64,000 bases of DNA from Paraspadella gotoi (taxonomy: Eukaryota; Chaetognatha). The notes beneath the pieces are model-generated. The model worked only from the letters and a program-made list of their open reading frames with translations, made no database searches and had not been told where the DNA came from. Shown here piece after piece: positions 34,940 through 50,188 of the stretch (positions are counted from its first letter, which is position 1; each line of letters opens with the position of its first letter). The stretch lies in assembly GCA_051294375.1 (NCBI GenBank), contig CM119270.1, forward strand, positions 22,005,897 to 22,069,896. The letters are read 5' to 3'. A program made the translations under genes and the position numbers.

Positions 34940-37900
34940 AGAGGGAAAAGAGGAGAAAAAGAGAAAAAGGAAAAAAATAGAAAATACGAAAAAAAGGAAA
35001 AAATTAGAAAAAAGAAAACAAAAAAGGAAAAGAAAAAAATAGAAAATAGACAAAAAAAGCAAAAAAAAGTGAGAAAAGCGAGAAAAACAAGAAAGAGAAA
35101 AAAGGAAAAATTTGAAAAGAAAAGGAAAAAAGCGGTATAAAATAGGAAAAAAAAAGAAGAAAAGAAAAGGAAAAAAAAAAAATAGAAATAGAAAAAAAAA
35201 AGGAGGAAAAAAAAAGAGAAAAGGAAATGAGGGGGAAAGAGAGAAAAAAAGCGAAAAAATTTTTGGAAAAAAAAATAAAAGAAAAGGAAAAAAAAAAAAT
35301 AAAAATAGGACTAGAATAAATAATGGAAATGAAAAATAAGAAAAAAAAAATTAATGTATTTAAAAAAAGACAACAAGGGGTGAAGGGGGAAAAAGGAAAA
35401 AAAAAATAGAAATAAAGAAACTGTGGACTTATAGGAAAGTAGGGTGAAAGTGGAAAGTTTTGTAATTTCAGAAAATTTAGCAGATTCATCTGTGAATAAC
35501 TATCATATTAGTGATACTAATTGTTAGTTATTTTTTTTTACATAAATATAGATAGCCCAGTCAAGCTTATTTTGAAATAATATAGTACTACGTTATATAT
35601 GTCAAAATTTGTTAAAATGATTTTAATATTTTTTTTTTAAGTTTGAGAGCAGATTCAAATTTCCCTAAAAAGTTAATAAAATAAAATATAAAGAAATCTT
35701 TTTTTCAGAAAATTATATGTCATCTCAGTTTAGTGCTAATTAGATTAACAAAAACCTGATTATTTTATAGTCTGGATATTTTGAAAATCAGCCGCATATT
35801 CAATAATAAGTTATTTTAATTTTTGACTAATTAAATAAAAAAGTGTTATAAAAAACTCATTTACATCTTTCTTATATTACAAGCTTTTTGCAAGGATTCT
35901 CCAAATGCCGAATCTCTATTTAAAATTTATTAAATAATTGGGCACTCTTTGACAATTTTAGACTATTACTACGCTTAGAACAATGCTTAAGTACTTAATA
36001 TAAAGTTATAGTCTTCACTGGAGTTGCCCCACTAATGATATTAAAATTGAAAAATATAAAATTTACCAAAATTAGTCATTTTCTTAGATTAGTATTTTAT
36101 ATGTAATTTTAATTTCTAAAATATTTATCATTTTCACATCACTCTATATAGAGTACTCCGAAAAAAAAGGAATAAGAAAAGAAAAGAAAAGATACGAAAG
36201 TTGGGAGAGGAAAGGAAACCAAAGGGAGAAATGTTGGAACAAATGGACAAAAGCAAAAGGGAACAAATAAAGGAAACCGGAGACCAAATTAATTATAATC
36301 CGCTTTGGATTATTAAAGGCATAATACATAGATTAAAAAGAATTGAAGGGGAAATGACCCCCCCTTACTCCCCAATTGTAACTAAACACCCTCAGAAATT
36401 TCAGATTCATATCACTCTGTCATTGTCACTTGTCACCTAAATCTAAATTACGGATTTGCAACCTCCGATATCTAATCATTTATTAATCTTTTCAATCCTC
36501 TTAACCCCCCCCTATTTTGCATTACCTCTCTCATTCATTTTGACCCTAGTTTCGTGAAATGTTTATATTAAATTTTAACTTTCAACATTTCATATGTATG
36601 ACTTGCAATATATCTTTCCTGTACTCACCTTCAGCAAAATCTCTCTCTGTCTCTATCTCACTTCTAAGAATAACCCTACTCAACACATCCTGGATCAGAA
36701 CTGTTTTTCGCCTCAAAGTGACCGCCCTTCCTCAGGCGTATTTCGTCAGCCAGTAACTGTGCTATTCTACGCAGACATTCACGGGCCGTTGGTATGTACC
36801 TCACCTGAACTAACATTTATACACCTTTCATATTCTTGTTCTTCCTGCTCGCTCAATCTTCTCGCCAGCCATCTTCTCGCTATTCATCCAGCTCTCTCTC
36901 TCTCCCAAGAGTTATCAATCTGGCACTTGCGATCTCGTTCCCTCTTGGATACATCTTCATCAACTCTCGGAATAAGAGAATTTGAAAAAATTCGCCCCAG
37001 TAGCCATTATAGATAGAAAATGAAGACCAGTTAACGTGGCAGCCCAGCTACGACTATATGATGTAAATGCTCTGGCTGTTATCCAAATACTTCTGTGTTA
37101 AAGAGTCCCAAGCTAAACACAATTTGATACATACTATACTTAGTAGGTACACTATAGTAAACCATTATCATCAATTGATTCTTATCTGCACCCTTTCTAT
37201 CTACTCTCTGATCCTCATCCAAGCTTCGCCCAGAGCTTCCGAGTATCCTTCGTGCGGTACTCCTTTTACCTCTTGTATGTATAATATAATATAATACGAT
37301 ATCCTCATTCTCTTTGGTACAAAAAGTCTGTTTGAGTTGTATCACTCTGAAATACAGATACAGACCGATTTAAATTATGAGAGATGGCTCATTCAGGGGT
37401 GTATCGATAACAAATGCTCAGACACTGACAGTCAAAATAACCGATTTGATACTGCTCTGTGTATCCTCTGATAACTTGGTTTATAAAAAAAAAATAAAAT
37501 CTCTTTAATATAGGTATAAATTTAATTGTATTCAATTGTGAACCGTCCTGGGCTCCCCAATTCTGCCTCGCACTCAACAATAAGACGTACCGTGTGAATC
37601 TTCTCTGTTAACTTTCTCTCTCTCCCTCATTACATTATTATGGTTATTTATGAATATGTTGCTGGAGACATACACTTCAAAGTTTATATAAATATTTTTT
37701 CTAATATAATCATCCTGTAATACCACCAACCTGATGTTCGCATAAACAATGTCTGCTTCCATAAGAACTTTAACAATTAATATTAATTTTCCCCCTAATT
37801 ATAACCCAAATATACGCAGTGGTTTCCCTAGGAAAACAATTCCCGAATTTAAAACTCTCCAGTTTGCGAGCATTTAAGTAGCCATCAAGAATCCGAGTAG

Positions 37901-40900
37901 ACGGGTTTAAGTCTAACACCAATTATACTACTTCTGGATTATTATGTAACTAGTGCTTAAATTAGTTTGGAATTTAATTAAATCAAGGAATCCAATATTT
38001 CAATAAGATTACGGGAATCTAGTATCACATTGCTTACTGAGGCCTGCTGTGCACAAATCAGTGCTGTTCAGGTCTACTTGATAAAAGAAATAATAACTCA
38101 TTATACGACCCTTAATTTCTCCAACCGTACGGTTGTATTATAAATGAATCCTCATTATACTCAGTTAAGAATATGAGATGAGCCGAAAACTAAAAAAATT
38201 TATTATATTATATAAAAAATAAAAATAAAAATAGAATTATAATGAAGATAACTAAAATTAACGTTTCCGGGCGTTTACTCTTACACTACAACCGTCTTTC
38301 AAAATTATATCTGTGTACAATTTATGTTTGTATATTAATTAATCAGTAAATATAATGGTTTAAACAATTAAATATCTCCATATTCTTACATGCAATGAGT
38401 CTTTGTCTGTAGGAATTTAATCCAGTGAAATTCAGTCTATAGACATTTGTCCTAGATAAAATAAATCGACCAAAAAAGTACGCGTGTTTCTAAATACTCT
38501 AATAGGTTGAAACTGTTTTTTTGTAGTTTTTTAATTTGTTATAATTATTAGTGTGTAATATTCTTCCTCGGTCTTCCCCAGACGAACCATCATCCTCCCA
38601 ACACTTTATTAAAATCTCTCGATACTCAGAAGTTGTCCTATCCCTTCACTCTGTCACATGCCACTGTACCACTCTCCTCATTCTTTGACATACGATGCAT
38701 ACTATAGTTTCCCTCTCCGTCATCTTGGTGTTATCATAAGGCAAAATATATTAGTCAACTAACACATGTGCAGTCTCTATTGCGCGGTAATTGTCGGGGT
38801 TCCACCTCAGACAAATCTACTCTCAGTGTAAATCGGTGCCACTCAAGTTACTCTGAAAGAAGATTCGGCGTACAGGAACGGAGAAGAAAGGAGAACAGGA
38901 AAGACGCCGATAAAGACAACCAGACCGACCACCAACCCGCGGATGCGCGGATCGACCGGATCACCAACCAAACCGCGTCCTCGAAATACCCGAATAATTT
39001 GCTCGTATGGTTCGGTCTAAATAATTATCATAATTTCGAATCTCTGACATGAATCTAGGGTAACAACCCCAAAAATAGAAAGATAAAACAAAAGCAACTG
39101 ATTAACGCCGAACCAATATTTTTTTGTGTGGGACGACGGACGACCCAGAAGTTGAAAGTTTGAGAGTGGGAATCTGTGTTAAGGTAGGGAGGTATGAGCC
39201 CGAATGAAATAATAATCTTACATAGGTAATCCGCTACACATCCCCCTAGGCCATCAACTAACTACCCGCTGCTCAAGTGTTAGTTAATTAAACGAAATTT
39301 TTGAAAGGATAATTTAAATATTTATCAAAAATGGCCTTTGAGCATTATGAAAATGCTAATATATCTTATAACCTTCCATCCAGGTCAATCCCTCGGATTC
39401 ATGTTGTGCCGTGCGATTTGATTCCGACCCAGTAGCCACTCTCCCCTAAAAGTGCCCGCAGGATCTGACCTCATATACCTTCAATTTCGACACTTTCCCA
39501 CAGAATAAATTCCATCAAAATCATATCACACCATCGAATAATCAATCATATAGTCCCAAATCATTATCTCCGATCACGCGAAGTCCAAAGGTGATATCAA
39601 TCAGTCATCTTTTACCAAGCATGCACCAACGGAGTGAAGACGAGGTGAGCCATTTCCTTCGTTCCTCCATTCACTTATGGTAAATTGAAGAAGAGGAGCC
39701 CGGTTAACGTGCCAGCGTTGTTCTGGGTCCCAGATTTGAGGAGCCTCCCCCGCGGAACTAATGAGAAGGGCTGGAGGATGTTAGAGGGCCGGCCCCCGCA
39801 CCCCGGGAAAAAACGGGATGATTTTTTCGCAAGATTTAAACCAGCCCCAGATGCCCGGATCTACTAGGTTACCGTCTGCCCAGCCGCCCAGAAGTGTCTC
39901 TCAGCACCATACGATTCCTTCCCTTGGTCGGGATATTATGCGGAGTGCTCCGTAATCCGTCGCCCCAACCCAAAATTGTAAACCACCTTACAGGTGACGG
40001 TGTACTGTGAAGATATTCAGGCCCCGCTCACCCGCGACTCCGGATCTTTTTAGATCCTGCCTCCGCTCCGGAAGTGAGGACCCTTGCGGATCGAATCTTT
40101 GAGATTCCAAGGGCCGGCGCCGTAGTGCTAACCGCCTGAATAGTTCTTCCACTGGAGGCCGCTTTTTTGAGTGCAAGCTTTGGACCGAGATCCTGAGGTG
40201 TAGTGGACAGGGCTCCGTGTCTGTCTCCTCCGGCGCCAATTCGTAATCAGGGCGTGTGTTTGCGTTGTGCGTCTAAAATGGTCGTTGTGAGCTGGGATCT
40301 TTGTTCGTATTTTGACGGTTTTGACACCGTGCCCCATTTGCCACCGTTCTTTGGAGGGTAACGCTGCATTGCCTTTGGGCCGCCATTTTTTTGCCCTGCA
40401 TTTGGTGGGGTGACGTAGACTTGGATGGCGGTAGTTGCGGTCCTTGAAAATATTAACGATAATTATTCCACTAACATATATAAGGGATCCGCACAACGCT
40501 GTGGAAGGCCAGAGGGTAGGATTTGTGGATATATTTCTTTTATCCGCTACTTGGAAGTGGAGGTATTGATGTTTCTCCTCCCTCGGAATTCGTAGGAAGT
40601 TGTACCCACAAGTTAATTATTTATAAGAGTGGCGCGTTTTGTTTTTATTTTTTTTTTTTTTTTATGACATGACTTATGACCGGGTCTGGTATGGAGAAAC
40701 CCCGGCTTGAGGTAGTTTTTTTGGTGAGAGCAAGACCGGAACCGACCACGACGACGGTATTGAGGAAGACGAGAAGACTTGATATATACGGGCTTTCATT
40801 TTTCCGTTGTAGTGAAAGGGAGGAGCTAGGAAGTGAAATACTGTGTCTATTCGCGGAAAAGGTGTGTTCATTATCAAGTAAGAATATCGACGAGAGGAAA

Positions 40901-43900
40901 GGACTTATCGGAATGGGAGGAAGATAAGAAATCGAGTCACGTTCAAAGACATCTTATCTGTTAGTGAATAAGAATAAGGATAAGGTGAGGAAGGAACTAG
41001 TAAATTCTGAGCATGCGTTGGAGGACAAAGACAGTAAATAGGAAAGGGGAGATAATAGGAATTTGATAGAAATGGCAAATCATGTATCGCGGGCTGAAAA
41101 TGATAAAAGATATCTTACATTGGCTGAGGTATTATAATCTAATATGAAATAAGTGTATGGATATTAAAAGGCAAAAGGTTAGAGAGAAAAATAAACATAC
41201 ATTTTTTCTTTTCGTCTGTTATCTATTTTTTACGGGATATTATCTTTTACTCGAGTAGTTTCTGGGATTCTCGATATTCTATTCATATTTCTATTCAATG
41301 ACCGAAAATTCCATCCATTCTTCGCACCGATATCTGTGTCTGAAGTCTTTTATTCATTGTTTTTCTTAACAAATAAAATAGAAAGTCTAAAGCTATGGTT
41401 ACCGGTTTTAGGCAGGGCATTTTTGTTCTGTGAGGATCTTTAATCGTTCTTTGTTCATTCCGTTTTCGTCGTTCCCGTCGTTCGTCGATTCTTCAAAACT
41501 AATCCGTTTGATGATTTGTTACGAAGCTTGTTCTCTGGTCTCTGTTTGGTTTTTATTGTGGTTGATTTGCAATCGTTCTCTCTCTTGATAATAAAACATT
41601 ACAATAACTGGAATATAATACAATTACGAGGCTTCTACATCTCTCTTATCCACCGGCTATCCCTACATCTTTTTTCCTTTTTTGTCTAACCCAAAACAAT
41701 ATTCTTTTGTGATTCTCGTACAAACTTTTCCCATTAGGTTTTTATTTTAATTTTCCAATTCTCGTTCTTGTGTATTTCATTACAAATTACCTTTTTTTTT
41801 ACTTTATACGCAATTTATTATAAATACTCGTTTCTATTGCTTTTTTTCCTTCTTCCTCTACCATTTACTCCATTTTTTTCCATTTCTCACTTCCCCATTT
41901 CCACTCCTCTTTTGCCATCTATCACAATGTCTGTCTTCCCACATTCTGTCTGGCCACCAAAATGGATACAGATGATCCACTCTTTCCTGTTCAGAACGGT
42001 CGATAGATTTATGATTGTATATTTATACAGAAAAGGATAAAGGAAGAAGTTAGTTGCTATTCCAAAGGTGCTTGCCGCTGCAGTTACTTCTCTTTTGCGT
42101 TGCTTAAACCAGTATATTTTAATGACTTAATACTAGTCATCTGATAATTTGTAACTAAATGCAATCTTCTCTTAGTTGTGATCACAAAACTACGAACGTT
42201 ATACGCTTTGTTATCCCCACTCTATTTGCATGTTTTAATAAGTTAATAACAAAACTCTCCCAATATGATACAAAGCATCAAAATATTGGGCATTAACCTT
42301 AGGGTTCCGATAACGGTTAATTTTTTCGAGAAATTCGTTCCGTTTTTTCGACTTTTAACCCGTTAAAATCGGGGGTTAATTTTTATAATATAGTATAGAC
42401 TCTAGCGAAAACAATATATTTGTTTGTTTTCGGGCATCAATTGTTTTCGACTCACTTATAGCGTCTCTTCGAAATATCAGCAATGCTTTATTTTTACTCG
42501 TTGTTTAGTTTGTGTTAAATACGCCTTGTGTGTGCTGCTATAAATTATATATTATTTCATAAAGCCAATAACCATCAGAATTAAAATAAGTGGAAATATA
42601 ATATAAGTTTGGATTGATTCTGCGAGATTTGATCCTCAGAACAGGATTTTACTTGAGTTAGTTAAAATATAATTTTCTTTCAGTTTTAATTAAACAAAAT
42701 TAATATGCATGATTCGATGTCCGATAGCCACACGTTGTTTACAAAAATCATCAGTCCATTTTGAATTAGAAAACTTGTTGTTTGTATAGTCTTCCTTACT
42801 TTCATTATAACATGTGTTAACTATTTTATTATATGTTTTTTAAATGCACGTATAAGATCTTAATAAGTTTTTCATAATACCTCTGATGGTTATTTCCAAT
42901 CCCTTGTTAGATATTAAGTTAGCTCTAAAGCAGTGCGGATAAATATTTTTAACTAGAAAAATAGACGTGCCAACAAAATTAGAGAATTCCAGTAGTCGAA
43001 TTGTATACATATTCTTAAAATAACAATCTTATAAGAAATTAATATTACATGTATATGACTATAGTGCAATTGCTTGTTGCTCGATCAAATGCGTTAAATT
43101 ATTAACTTCTCCATTTATTTATGGATTTTCTTTGGTTGAATTGAATTGATAGTTTATGTTACATAAACTTAACTTTAATATCAGGGATGAAAATTAGCAA
43201 TAAAAAAATAAAAAAAATTGGGATTAAATGCAAAAATCTAAAAGTTAAGAAAAAACGCGGCAAATAAAACACTGGAAGGGAAATGGGAAAAAAAATTTGA
43301 ATATAAAAAGGTAAAAAAAAGGAGAAGAAAAAAAGTAGAGAGAAAAAAAGAAAGAGGGCGTAACGCTGCATGTCTATTAGAAAAGAAGGAGGGAAAAAAG
43401 AGCATGGATAAAAGGAAACTTTGAGCATTTTAATCTGTGCTGTGGCTGTACAATGTATATTGAGGATTGAGAGCGTTTTAGTTAGATTAATATGATATAA
43501 TTATATCGATTATTATAATAGCGCTGATTCGAAAATTAGTTTTAACAAAAAAAAAAAGAGAAATAAAAAGTGAAAAAAAATATCGAGGTACAAAAAAAGC
43601 GATCAGGATAGATGATGGTGTGTTTATATAAGATAATTATATGGGTGGGATGTAAATAGAAAAGAGTAGGAGAGAGTATAAGAGAGGACAAAGAAAAAAT
43701 TACTCTTTCTTTCTTTTAAAAAATCAAGATTTGGTATACCAAAAAAAAAAAATAGATCATAATTTAAAAATTTAGAAACCGAATTTAACCGTTAAATTTA
43801 AATATATTAACCGGTTAAGGGTCTCAGTTAAAAGTTATTTTTTAAACTTTAATTTACCGTTAATAACTTAGTTAACGATTTTATTCCGATTTACCCGTAA

Positions 43901-46900
43901 TATTAACGTTAATCACCGTTGACAAGTAGGTGTGCTTGGTTCATTGTGAACTTACTCACAGATATAAAAACATTATTATTACTACAAGAAATGATATATA
44001 AAATACTTATACCTAACGTCGGCAAAATATTAACTGAAATACACCATTAAAGGTCTTATTTATTCTTATTCTAACTTTTCCTACCAAAATATTAACATAA
44101 AAAATAGAATTATTACCGGTGTTATAAGCATTTTCAAATGTAAGTAGGACAGACTGAATTAGAACACAGTACAGAATATACCGAACCGCCGTACCGAGTC
44201 AGTACACCGTCATAAAAATGATGGTGTTATAGAGATCTAGCACATCTCGCGTATTACTTTATTCAGTCAGTGATGCAAAAGAAAAATTATCATGTTAGGT
44301 TTTTTTTATAAATTCATTCAGTCGTGAATCGACAAGTTCGTAAGATTTTGGTTTGACGCTGAATCAGGGATATAGAAGATTTTTAGCGTCAGGGTTCGAT
44401 TAAAGGCGATCATCTTGGGAATGGTGAGAAACGTGTTTCAAGGGTCGGTGAAACTGAATAGTGTATGATCATTGGGTGTGTTAGTGGAAAGGTTAAAAGT
44501 GTTCGTCGAAAGGTAAGGTTTATAGTATGGTGTTAAAAAAAAAGAAGAATCACAAAAAGGGAGAATACTAACGGATATCAATACTAGAGATAAATTTAGG
44601 GTCAAGGCAAAGAGCAAAATAACGATTAGTGGTAAATCCATACAGCAACCGGAAAAATGCGATTAGTGGAGTCATAAAGAATACAACAAAAAGCTCGACT
44701 GAAAGACGAGGTTGAGCTTAATGAGGACAATAAACTGTAGGAAGTCACCCTTCTTTTGTGGGGGGTCAGAATGTTGAAAAAAAGATATATTTTAGTTTTA
44801 AGTCTATTTAATACATTATTTGATTTTTACTTTGGAAATCTGATCTAAACGATTGGACAATAATTTCATTTGAGGCCTGAATTATTTCTAATTCTCTCCT
44901 CTCTCTCCTCTCTTCTCTCTCTCTCCTCTCTTCATACCCTCCCTCGTTCTTTCTGCTTCTGCGTGTCTCTTTTCTCTTCTCTCTGTGTCATCCTCTCCTC
45001 TTCATCCAACAAACAACACCTCTCGAATAAGACAGCTGAGGCTTATTTCTGACTTTTTCCAGCCCCCCAGTTTCTTTCCGCACGCTTTCCCAATAATTCC
45101 AGCTTAATTTTGTTCCATCACCTATCTATAAAGAATAAAAACGACGTACGGAGAAGGGAAGGACCGGCCTATAATACATAAGCAAGTTTAAATACTTGGA
45201 GAAAAATCAAATAAAAGTAATTTTATGATAGGTTCATGGGGAAAATGTATTTATTAACTGAAGGAAGCGCTATTTCTAAATTTAGCCTGATAAGAGATTC
45301 TTCTTTTACATAAATTTAATAATTTTAATATTTTTGTATAGTAAAACCGTTTTCCACTAAAGCGGAAGTGTGGACCATAAATTGTAATTAAACCTCGCTG
45401 AAAAACTTGTTCCGCCTATAAACAAAAGTTATATTTGCAAAACTTCCTGGCTTTCGTCATACAGAAAAGGTATATTCTCCTCACTTATTCCATAAAAGAA
45501 TCAAAATAACATGGACCATAAAATAGGATAACGTGAAGTAAACCTTAAAAGCGTTTCGCTTCTGTAATTTCAAGAACTTGCTTGTTTATATGGATTAGAC
45601 AACAAAAATTCAACTAATAATAAAATATGAAAGTTCACTAACTAAATGATACTATTTGAATTATACCTATTAAAGGGAAAGTAAAGATTTTTGGTTTCAT
45701 TGCTAAACAGAGGCACGCGGTAGGTTTCTATGTTGTACATCAAGTGGAAAGAACATAAGGATGAATGGACAACAGGAAACAACCTTATGATCAAAAATAA
45801 CCGATATTTTTTTATTTAATTTTTGTATGCAACTCATTGAATATAAATTAGTAATTTTCTATTTCGTCTTCAGCTTGGTCGGAAGTCGGTCAAGAAATGG
45901 AGGTCGCACGGTAGGTCTGGTCTTCGGGAACAAGGTCAGTTGTGTACGGGTTTCCATGTCCATGCCCAAGGGTCCTGTCCCACTACGTTAGGGAATATCG
46001 GGATGCTCGGTTATCTTCAAAGGCTCTTGTTTCCTAAAGTTGCCCTACAATGCTCAAAATTTACTCTCTTTGCTTAAGACAGCGAAAAACACATCAGTAT
46101 CGAGAGTAACTGCGGTGAGGCTACCCGCCGCTCGGGTTCAAATTTGTGTAACCCTGCGTCGTTGGATTAGTAAAATACTACAAATTGACGCGAAGAAACG
46201 ACCCCGGTATGTGTATACGGAACTTTTAAGTTAGTGACTTACCCGTTGGCTTGAACTCCCAGCGACAGGTAGACATTACTAAAATGCTTCTTTGTACAAG
46301 TGTTTGGGACATAACTTCGTTAATCAACCCAGGCTGTCCGACTAAACCTGTTGGGTTCCAAGAATTCTTTAGCTTAACACTGTGAGTTCCGAGCGCAATA
46401 TAGTACTACCATCAAATATGAGGCACCATTAGTAAATCCTCAACTAGTCGTGATTCACGAGAGAGTATAGTACTCTATGGTGGACGGATATTTTCGAGGG
46501 AACCTTGGTGTTTATGTTTTTATAAAGAAATCTTGAGAAATCTCCTTCTTCTTGAAGCAAAATAACCTACCCGTTATATTAACAATCAATTTTTATTATT
46601 TTCCAACGTTGTTTTGTGCCCTACACTTTAAATATTTCTCGTTTCATGCCTATTGAGAGGTTTCACCAAAATGTTGGAAACCTGGTGGCGAAAACAGCGG
46701 AGGGAAATACACGTGAAAAAGAAAGTCACTTGCGGAGCCTGACCCTGTGTTAATTCATTTCCTTTTTTTTTTCTTACCTTTAAAATTTATTTTTTTTAAA
46801 TTATTTAAATTAACTTACTCTATTGGAGATCATATATTCGGGATCCCCATCCCGTATACCTTGTCTTATTTTTTAACTTCCGCACCGCATCATGATGATG

Positions 46901-48250
46901 AGGGGTCCCGAGAGGAAACGTCCACCCCCGCATGTATATATTGTTTATGCCTAAATCAATTTAAAATTCCAATGTCCAGAACAATCGATAGGTGAAGTTT
47001 AACTCTAAATAAAGAATTACATAAGGATTATGTAACAAGAAATTTCTGAAGATTCTTTAATAATGTAACAGTTAATTCAAATACTCCGATTGAACACTAA
47101 TATTAGTTACATTCGCGTCCGCTTGTCTGTATTTCTCGCTACTCCGTCCCACCCGTCGCCTCCCTTCTATCGCCCCCTCACTTACCAATACCCCTCTCCA
47201 CACATTTCATCTTCTCGTCGATTGTTGCCTTTCTCGCTCTTCTCCCTCGTTTCTTGCTAACCCCAATCTTGCCTCATCCTCTGCTCTCGCGTGCTGTCTT
47301 CCGTCATAATTCCGGTGGGTAAGGTGCAAGCGAGAGTCTCATCGGAAATAATTTCCTCTGTGTGCATTGAGCTTAATATATAGTTTTAAATCGGGGAATT
47401 TCAAGTCTTCTATGGACAATCGCGAGTGAGTGGAAATGCAGTTTTTAATGCACAAGTCATAGTTTTGACGTATGGAAGGTGTCTTTATGATTTAGTCTTC
47501 CTCATAACTTTTTCTACTCGTCAATGACAGTGAATTTATTACGATTAGATTGCAAGTATGCAATTCATGATTTCGCAATTTGAAAAAAAGTTGCAAATTG
47601 GCCCAATAAATTATGCAGTTAAAATATATAGTTATACGAAATTATTTATTGTGCATGTTTACGTGATATGGATACCGGATCTTCTGGGGGAATAGATAGG
47701 TAACTCGATCTGTTCGCGTGAACCCAGTTACGGATCACAAATATAGAAATAATTATCGTCGATGTTAATTGTCAGATATACTAATCAGCTGCCTCAACCA
47801 CAAACAAGAACGATCATACAAAAATAAGAAAAAATATAACTAGACAAATAATTAAAAATGCACAGAATGAAATAGAAGCGAAAGGAATAAAAAAAAGGGA
47901 CAAGGACAAACTTAAAGCATATATGAACAGTGCAAAGACATAAAATAGAGAAATTTAAGATGAATAAACAAAACCTCTCAAACAGAATACTTATCTCTCT
48001 GAGATAAATTATCCAATAAACTTAGATCTGAAGAATAAAAAAAAAAACAGAAAAAATAAATCTAACAGAACACAAAAAAAAGACAAAAATAAATCGCGGC
48101 AAGGTAGAGATACGTGCTGCCTCCTCTCTTCTACCCTTCTCTCTCTCACTTCATCTCTCTCCTGTCTCCTCTCTCTATCCTCTGATCGTCGTGTCTCTCG
48201 TCTCTATCTTCGTGATACTCTCTACCTTCTCTCTCTCTCATTCTCTCTCT
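34940..48250. other. corrupted left arm of giant inverted repeat
   Basis: Collinear, error-ridden reverse complement of 48.7-57.5 kb. Anchor pairs include 35455-35680 with 56755-56965; 36000-36170 with 56340-56500; 40140-40480 with 54140-54360; 41881-42090 with 53041-53215; 42285-42390 with 52800-52920; 43755-43925 with 51785-51900; 44341-44740 with 51121-51440; and 47505-47800 with 49005-49245. The arm is about 1.5 times longer than its partner because of scattered extra bases, and its microsatellites and frames are scrambled. The likely cause is an unpolished fold-back long read. No gene in this interval should be trusted, and I call none. Confidence 0.88.
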
Positions 48251-48720
48251 CTTCCGCGGCTGATAAGCAAAGTGAAACGGCACAAAATCACAAATTATAT
48301 GATATGGTGAGAGATAACTCTCGTACAATACATCTCAATTAACTGTTATCTCAATACCTTACAAAATATAGAGAGGAGAGAGAGAGAGAGGAACTGTTGC
48401 ACTTTTCAAAACTTAGACGTACAGACAGGATGAGAGAAGAGATCGGGGGAGAAGGGACGAGCGAGGAGCGAGAAGAGGAATAGGAAAAGCAGTACACCCC
48501 CCGATCCTGCTGAGTCATAGAGAGAGATGACGACTTCGTCTCTTTGCACTCAGTGTCGCAGCGCTGCCCCACCATTCAACTGAGGATGTCTAGGGTCGAA
48601 AGTTAATTTCAATGCAGCTTGATTACTTCCCAGTAGAGAGAACAAAAAAGCAAAGAAAGGATTCGAAAAAAAAGAAAAATAGACAGCCCAGGCTAATAGA
48701 ACGAGAGAAAAGATACTGGG
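48251..48720. other. spacer at the centre of the inverted repeat
   Basis: No reverse-complement partner found on either side, so this is the loop or turn-round point. It has GA/CT-biased runs and no convincing gene. Confidence 0.6.
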
Positions 48721-48848
48721 GAGATGACAGAGAGAGAGAAAGACGAAAGAAGAGGTGAAGAGAGAGAGAAGAGAAGAGAGATGAGAGAGACGTAGAGAGA
48801 TGAGAGGAGAGAGCAGATGAGAANNNNNNNNNNNNNNNNNNNNNNNNN

Positions 48849-48885
<37 letters not shown>

Positions 48886-48967
48886 CAACCACTCCGCTAA
48901 TGGCTGCGAGATTTTCTGTTTACTTCAGATCAAAAGGAAAACAAAAAAACTGCGGAGTTGAAAAACA

Positions 48968-49022
48968 AGTTTGAGCAAACAATGTCGGATCTGTCTACGA
49001 TAATTAAGCGGTTATCAGCTAA
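48968..49022 (+). mobile_element. fragment of short MITE (family C)
   Basis: AACAAGTTTGAGCAAACAAT, GTCGGATCTGTCTACGAT and AATTAAGCGGTTATCAGCTA match 3506-3567 and, over the first 25 bp, the intact element at 55686. The second end is absent. Confidence 0.5.
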
Positions 49023-49289
49023 TCAGATGATAAATGACGATAATTATTTCAATTTGTGATCCTAACTGGTCAGAACAGATCGTACCATACCAACCCAGTA
49101 ATACAAATAAATAATTGTATAACTATTATTATTTTTTAACTTGCATAATTTTTGCAATTTGCAACTTTTTTTTCAAATTGCATCATAATTGCATAATTGC
49201 ATCATAATTATTAATTATTTAATGAATTAAAAAATTTATGAGGAAGCATAAATAATAAGAATTCAAGTCAACTTGACTTGACCATAAAA

Positions 49290-49617
49290 ACTCATTTCCA
49301 CTCACTCGATTCCATTGAAACTTTAAATCCCTTAAAACCTAATATTAAGCTCAATCACACACTTCCCTACCCACGCACAAAATATCGTTTCAATCCATCA
49401 ATCCAATCACGAGTATTTGGAGTTTTTTGCTAAGGGGGGACGGACAGACAGACATAATTTATCATAATTTGATGTCATTTAAGGAAAAACTCATGGATTT
49501 TTATGGCTTGATACTCCTGCGATGATGTTCTGACATGATTTAAGTGATTGCCCAACAATATTGAGCGGGTGACCGACTGACCGACAACGTGGATTATAGA
49601 GTCGGGATCTGATGACT
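49290..49617 (+). mobile_element. hairpin-ended element, subfamily B, copy 2
   Basis: CACTCACTCGATTCCATTGA, then CAATCACGAGTATTTGGAG, a short GGACGGACAGACAGAC block, CCGACTGACCGACAACG and TTATAGAGTCGGGATCTGAT. The return arm of the hairpin is reduced to GACT, so this copy lost half of its stem. Confidence 0.65.
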
Positions 49618-49659
49618 AAAAATAAAAATTAAAAAAATAAATAAAAGTAAAAAAAAAAA

Positions 49660-50188
49660 NNNNNNNNNNNNNNNNNNNNNNNNNNNNNNNNNNNNNNNNN
49701 NNNNNNNNNNNNNNNNNNNNNNNNNNNNNNNNNNNNNNNNNNNNNNNNNNNNNNNNNNNNNNNNNNNNNNNNNNNNNNNNNNNNNNNNNNNNNNNNNNNN
49801 NNNNNNNNNNNNNNNNNNNNNNNNNNNNNNNNNNNNNNNNNNNNNNNNNNNNNNNNNNNNNNNNNNNNNNNNNNNNNNNNNNNNNNNNNNNNNNNNNNNN
49901 NNNNNNNNNNNNNNNNNNNNNNNNNNNNNNNNNNNNNNNNNNNNNNNNNNNNNNNNNNNNNNNNNNNNNNNNNNNNNNNNNNNNNNNNNNNNNNNNNNNN
50001 NNNNNNNNNNNNNNNNNNNNNNNNNNNNNNNNNNNNNNNNNNNNNNNNNNNNNNNNNNNNNNNNNNNNNNNNNNNNNNNNNNNNNNNNNNNNNNNNNNNN
50101 NNNNNNNNNNNNNNNNNNNNNNNNNNNNNNNNNNNNNNNNNNNNNNNNNNNNNNNNNNNNNNNNNNNNNNNNNNNNNNNNNNNNNNNN
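49660..50188. other. gap whose two edges overlap
   Basis: The 31 bases before the gap (49629-49659, TTAAAAAAATAAATAAAAGT plus an A run) are repeated exactly straight after it (50189-50219). Two contig ends probably overlap, so the 529 N may stand for nothing. Confidence 0.75.

Noticed and set aside
38768-46995. Open frames in the left arm (for example 38768-39052, 39685-39867, 39988-40496, 46747-46995)
   Set aside because: They lie in scrambled reverse complement of the right arm and are chance frames in error-rich sequence.
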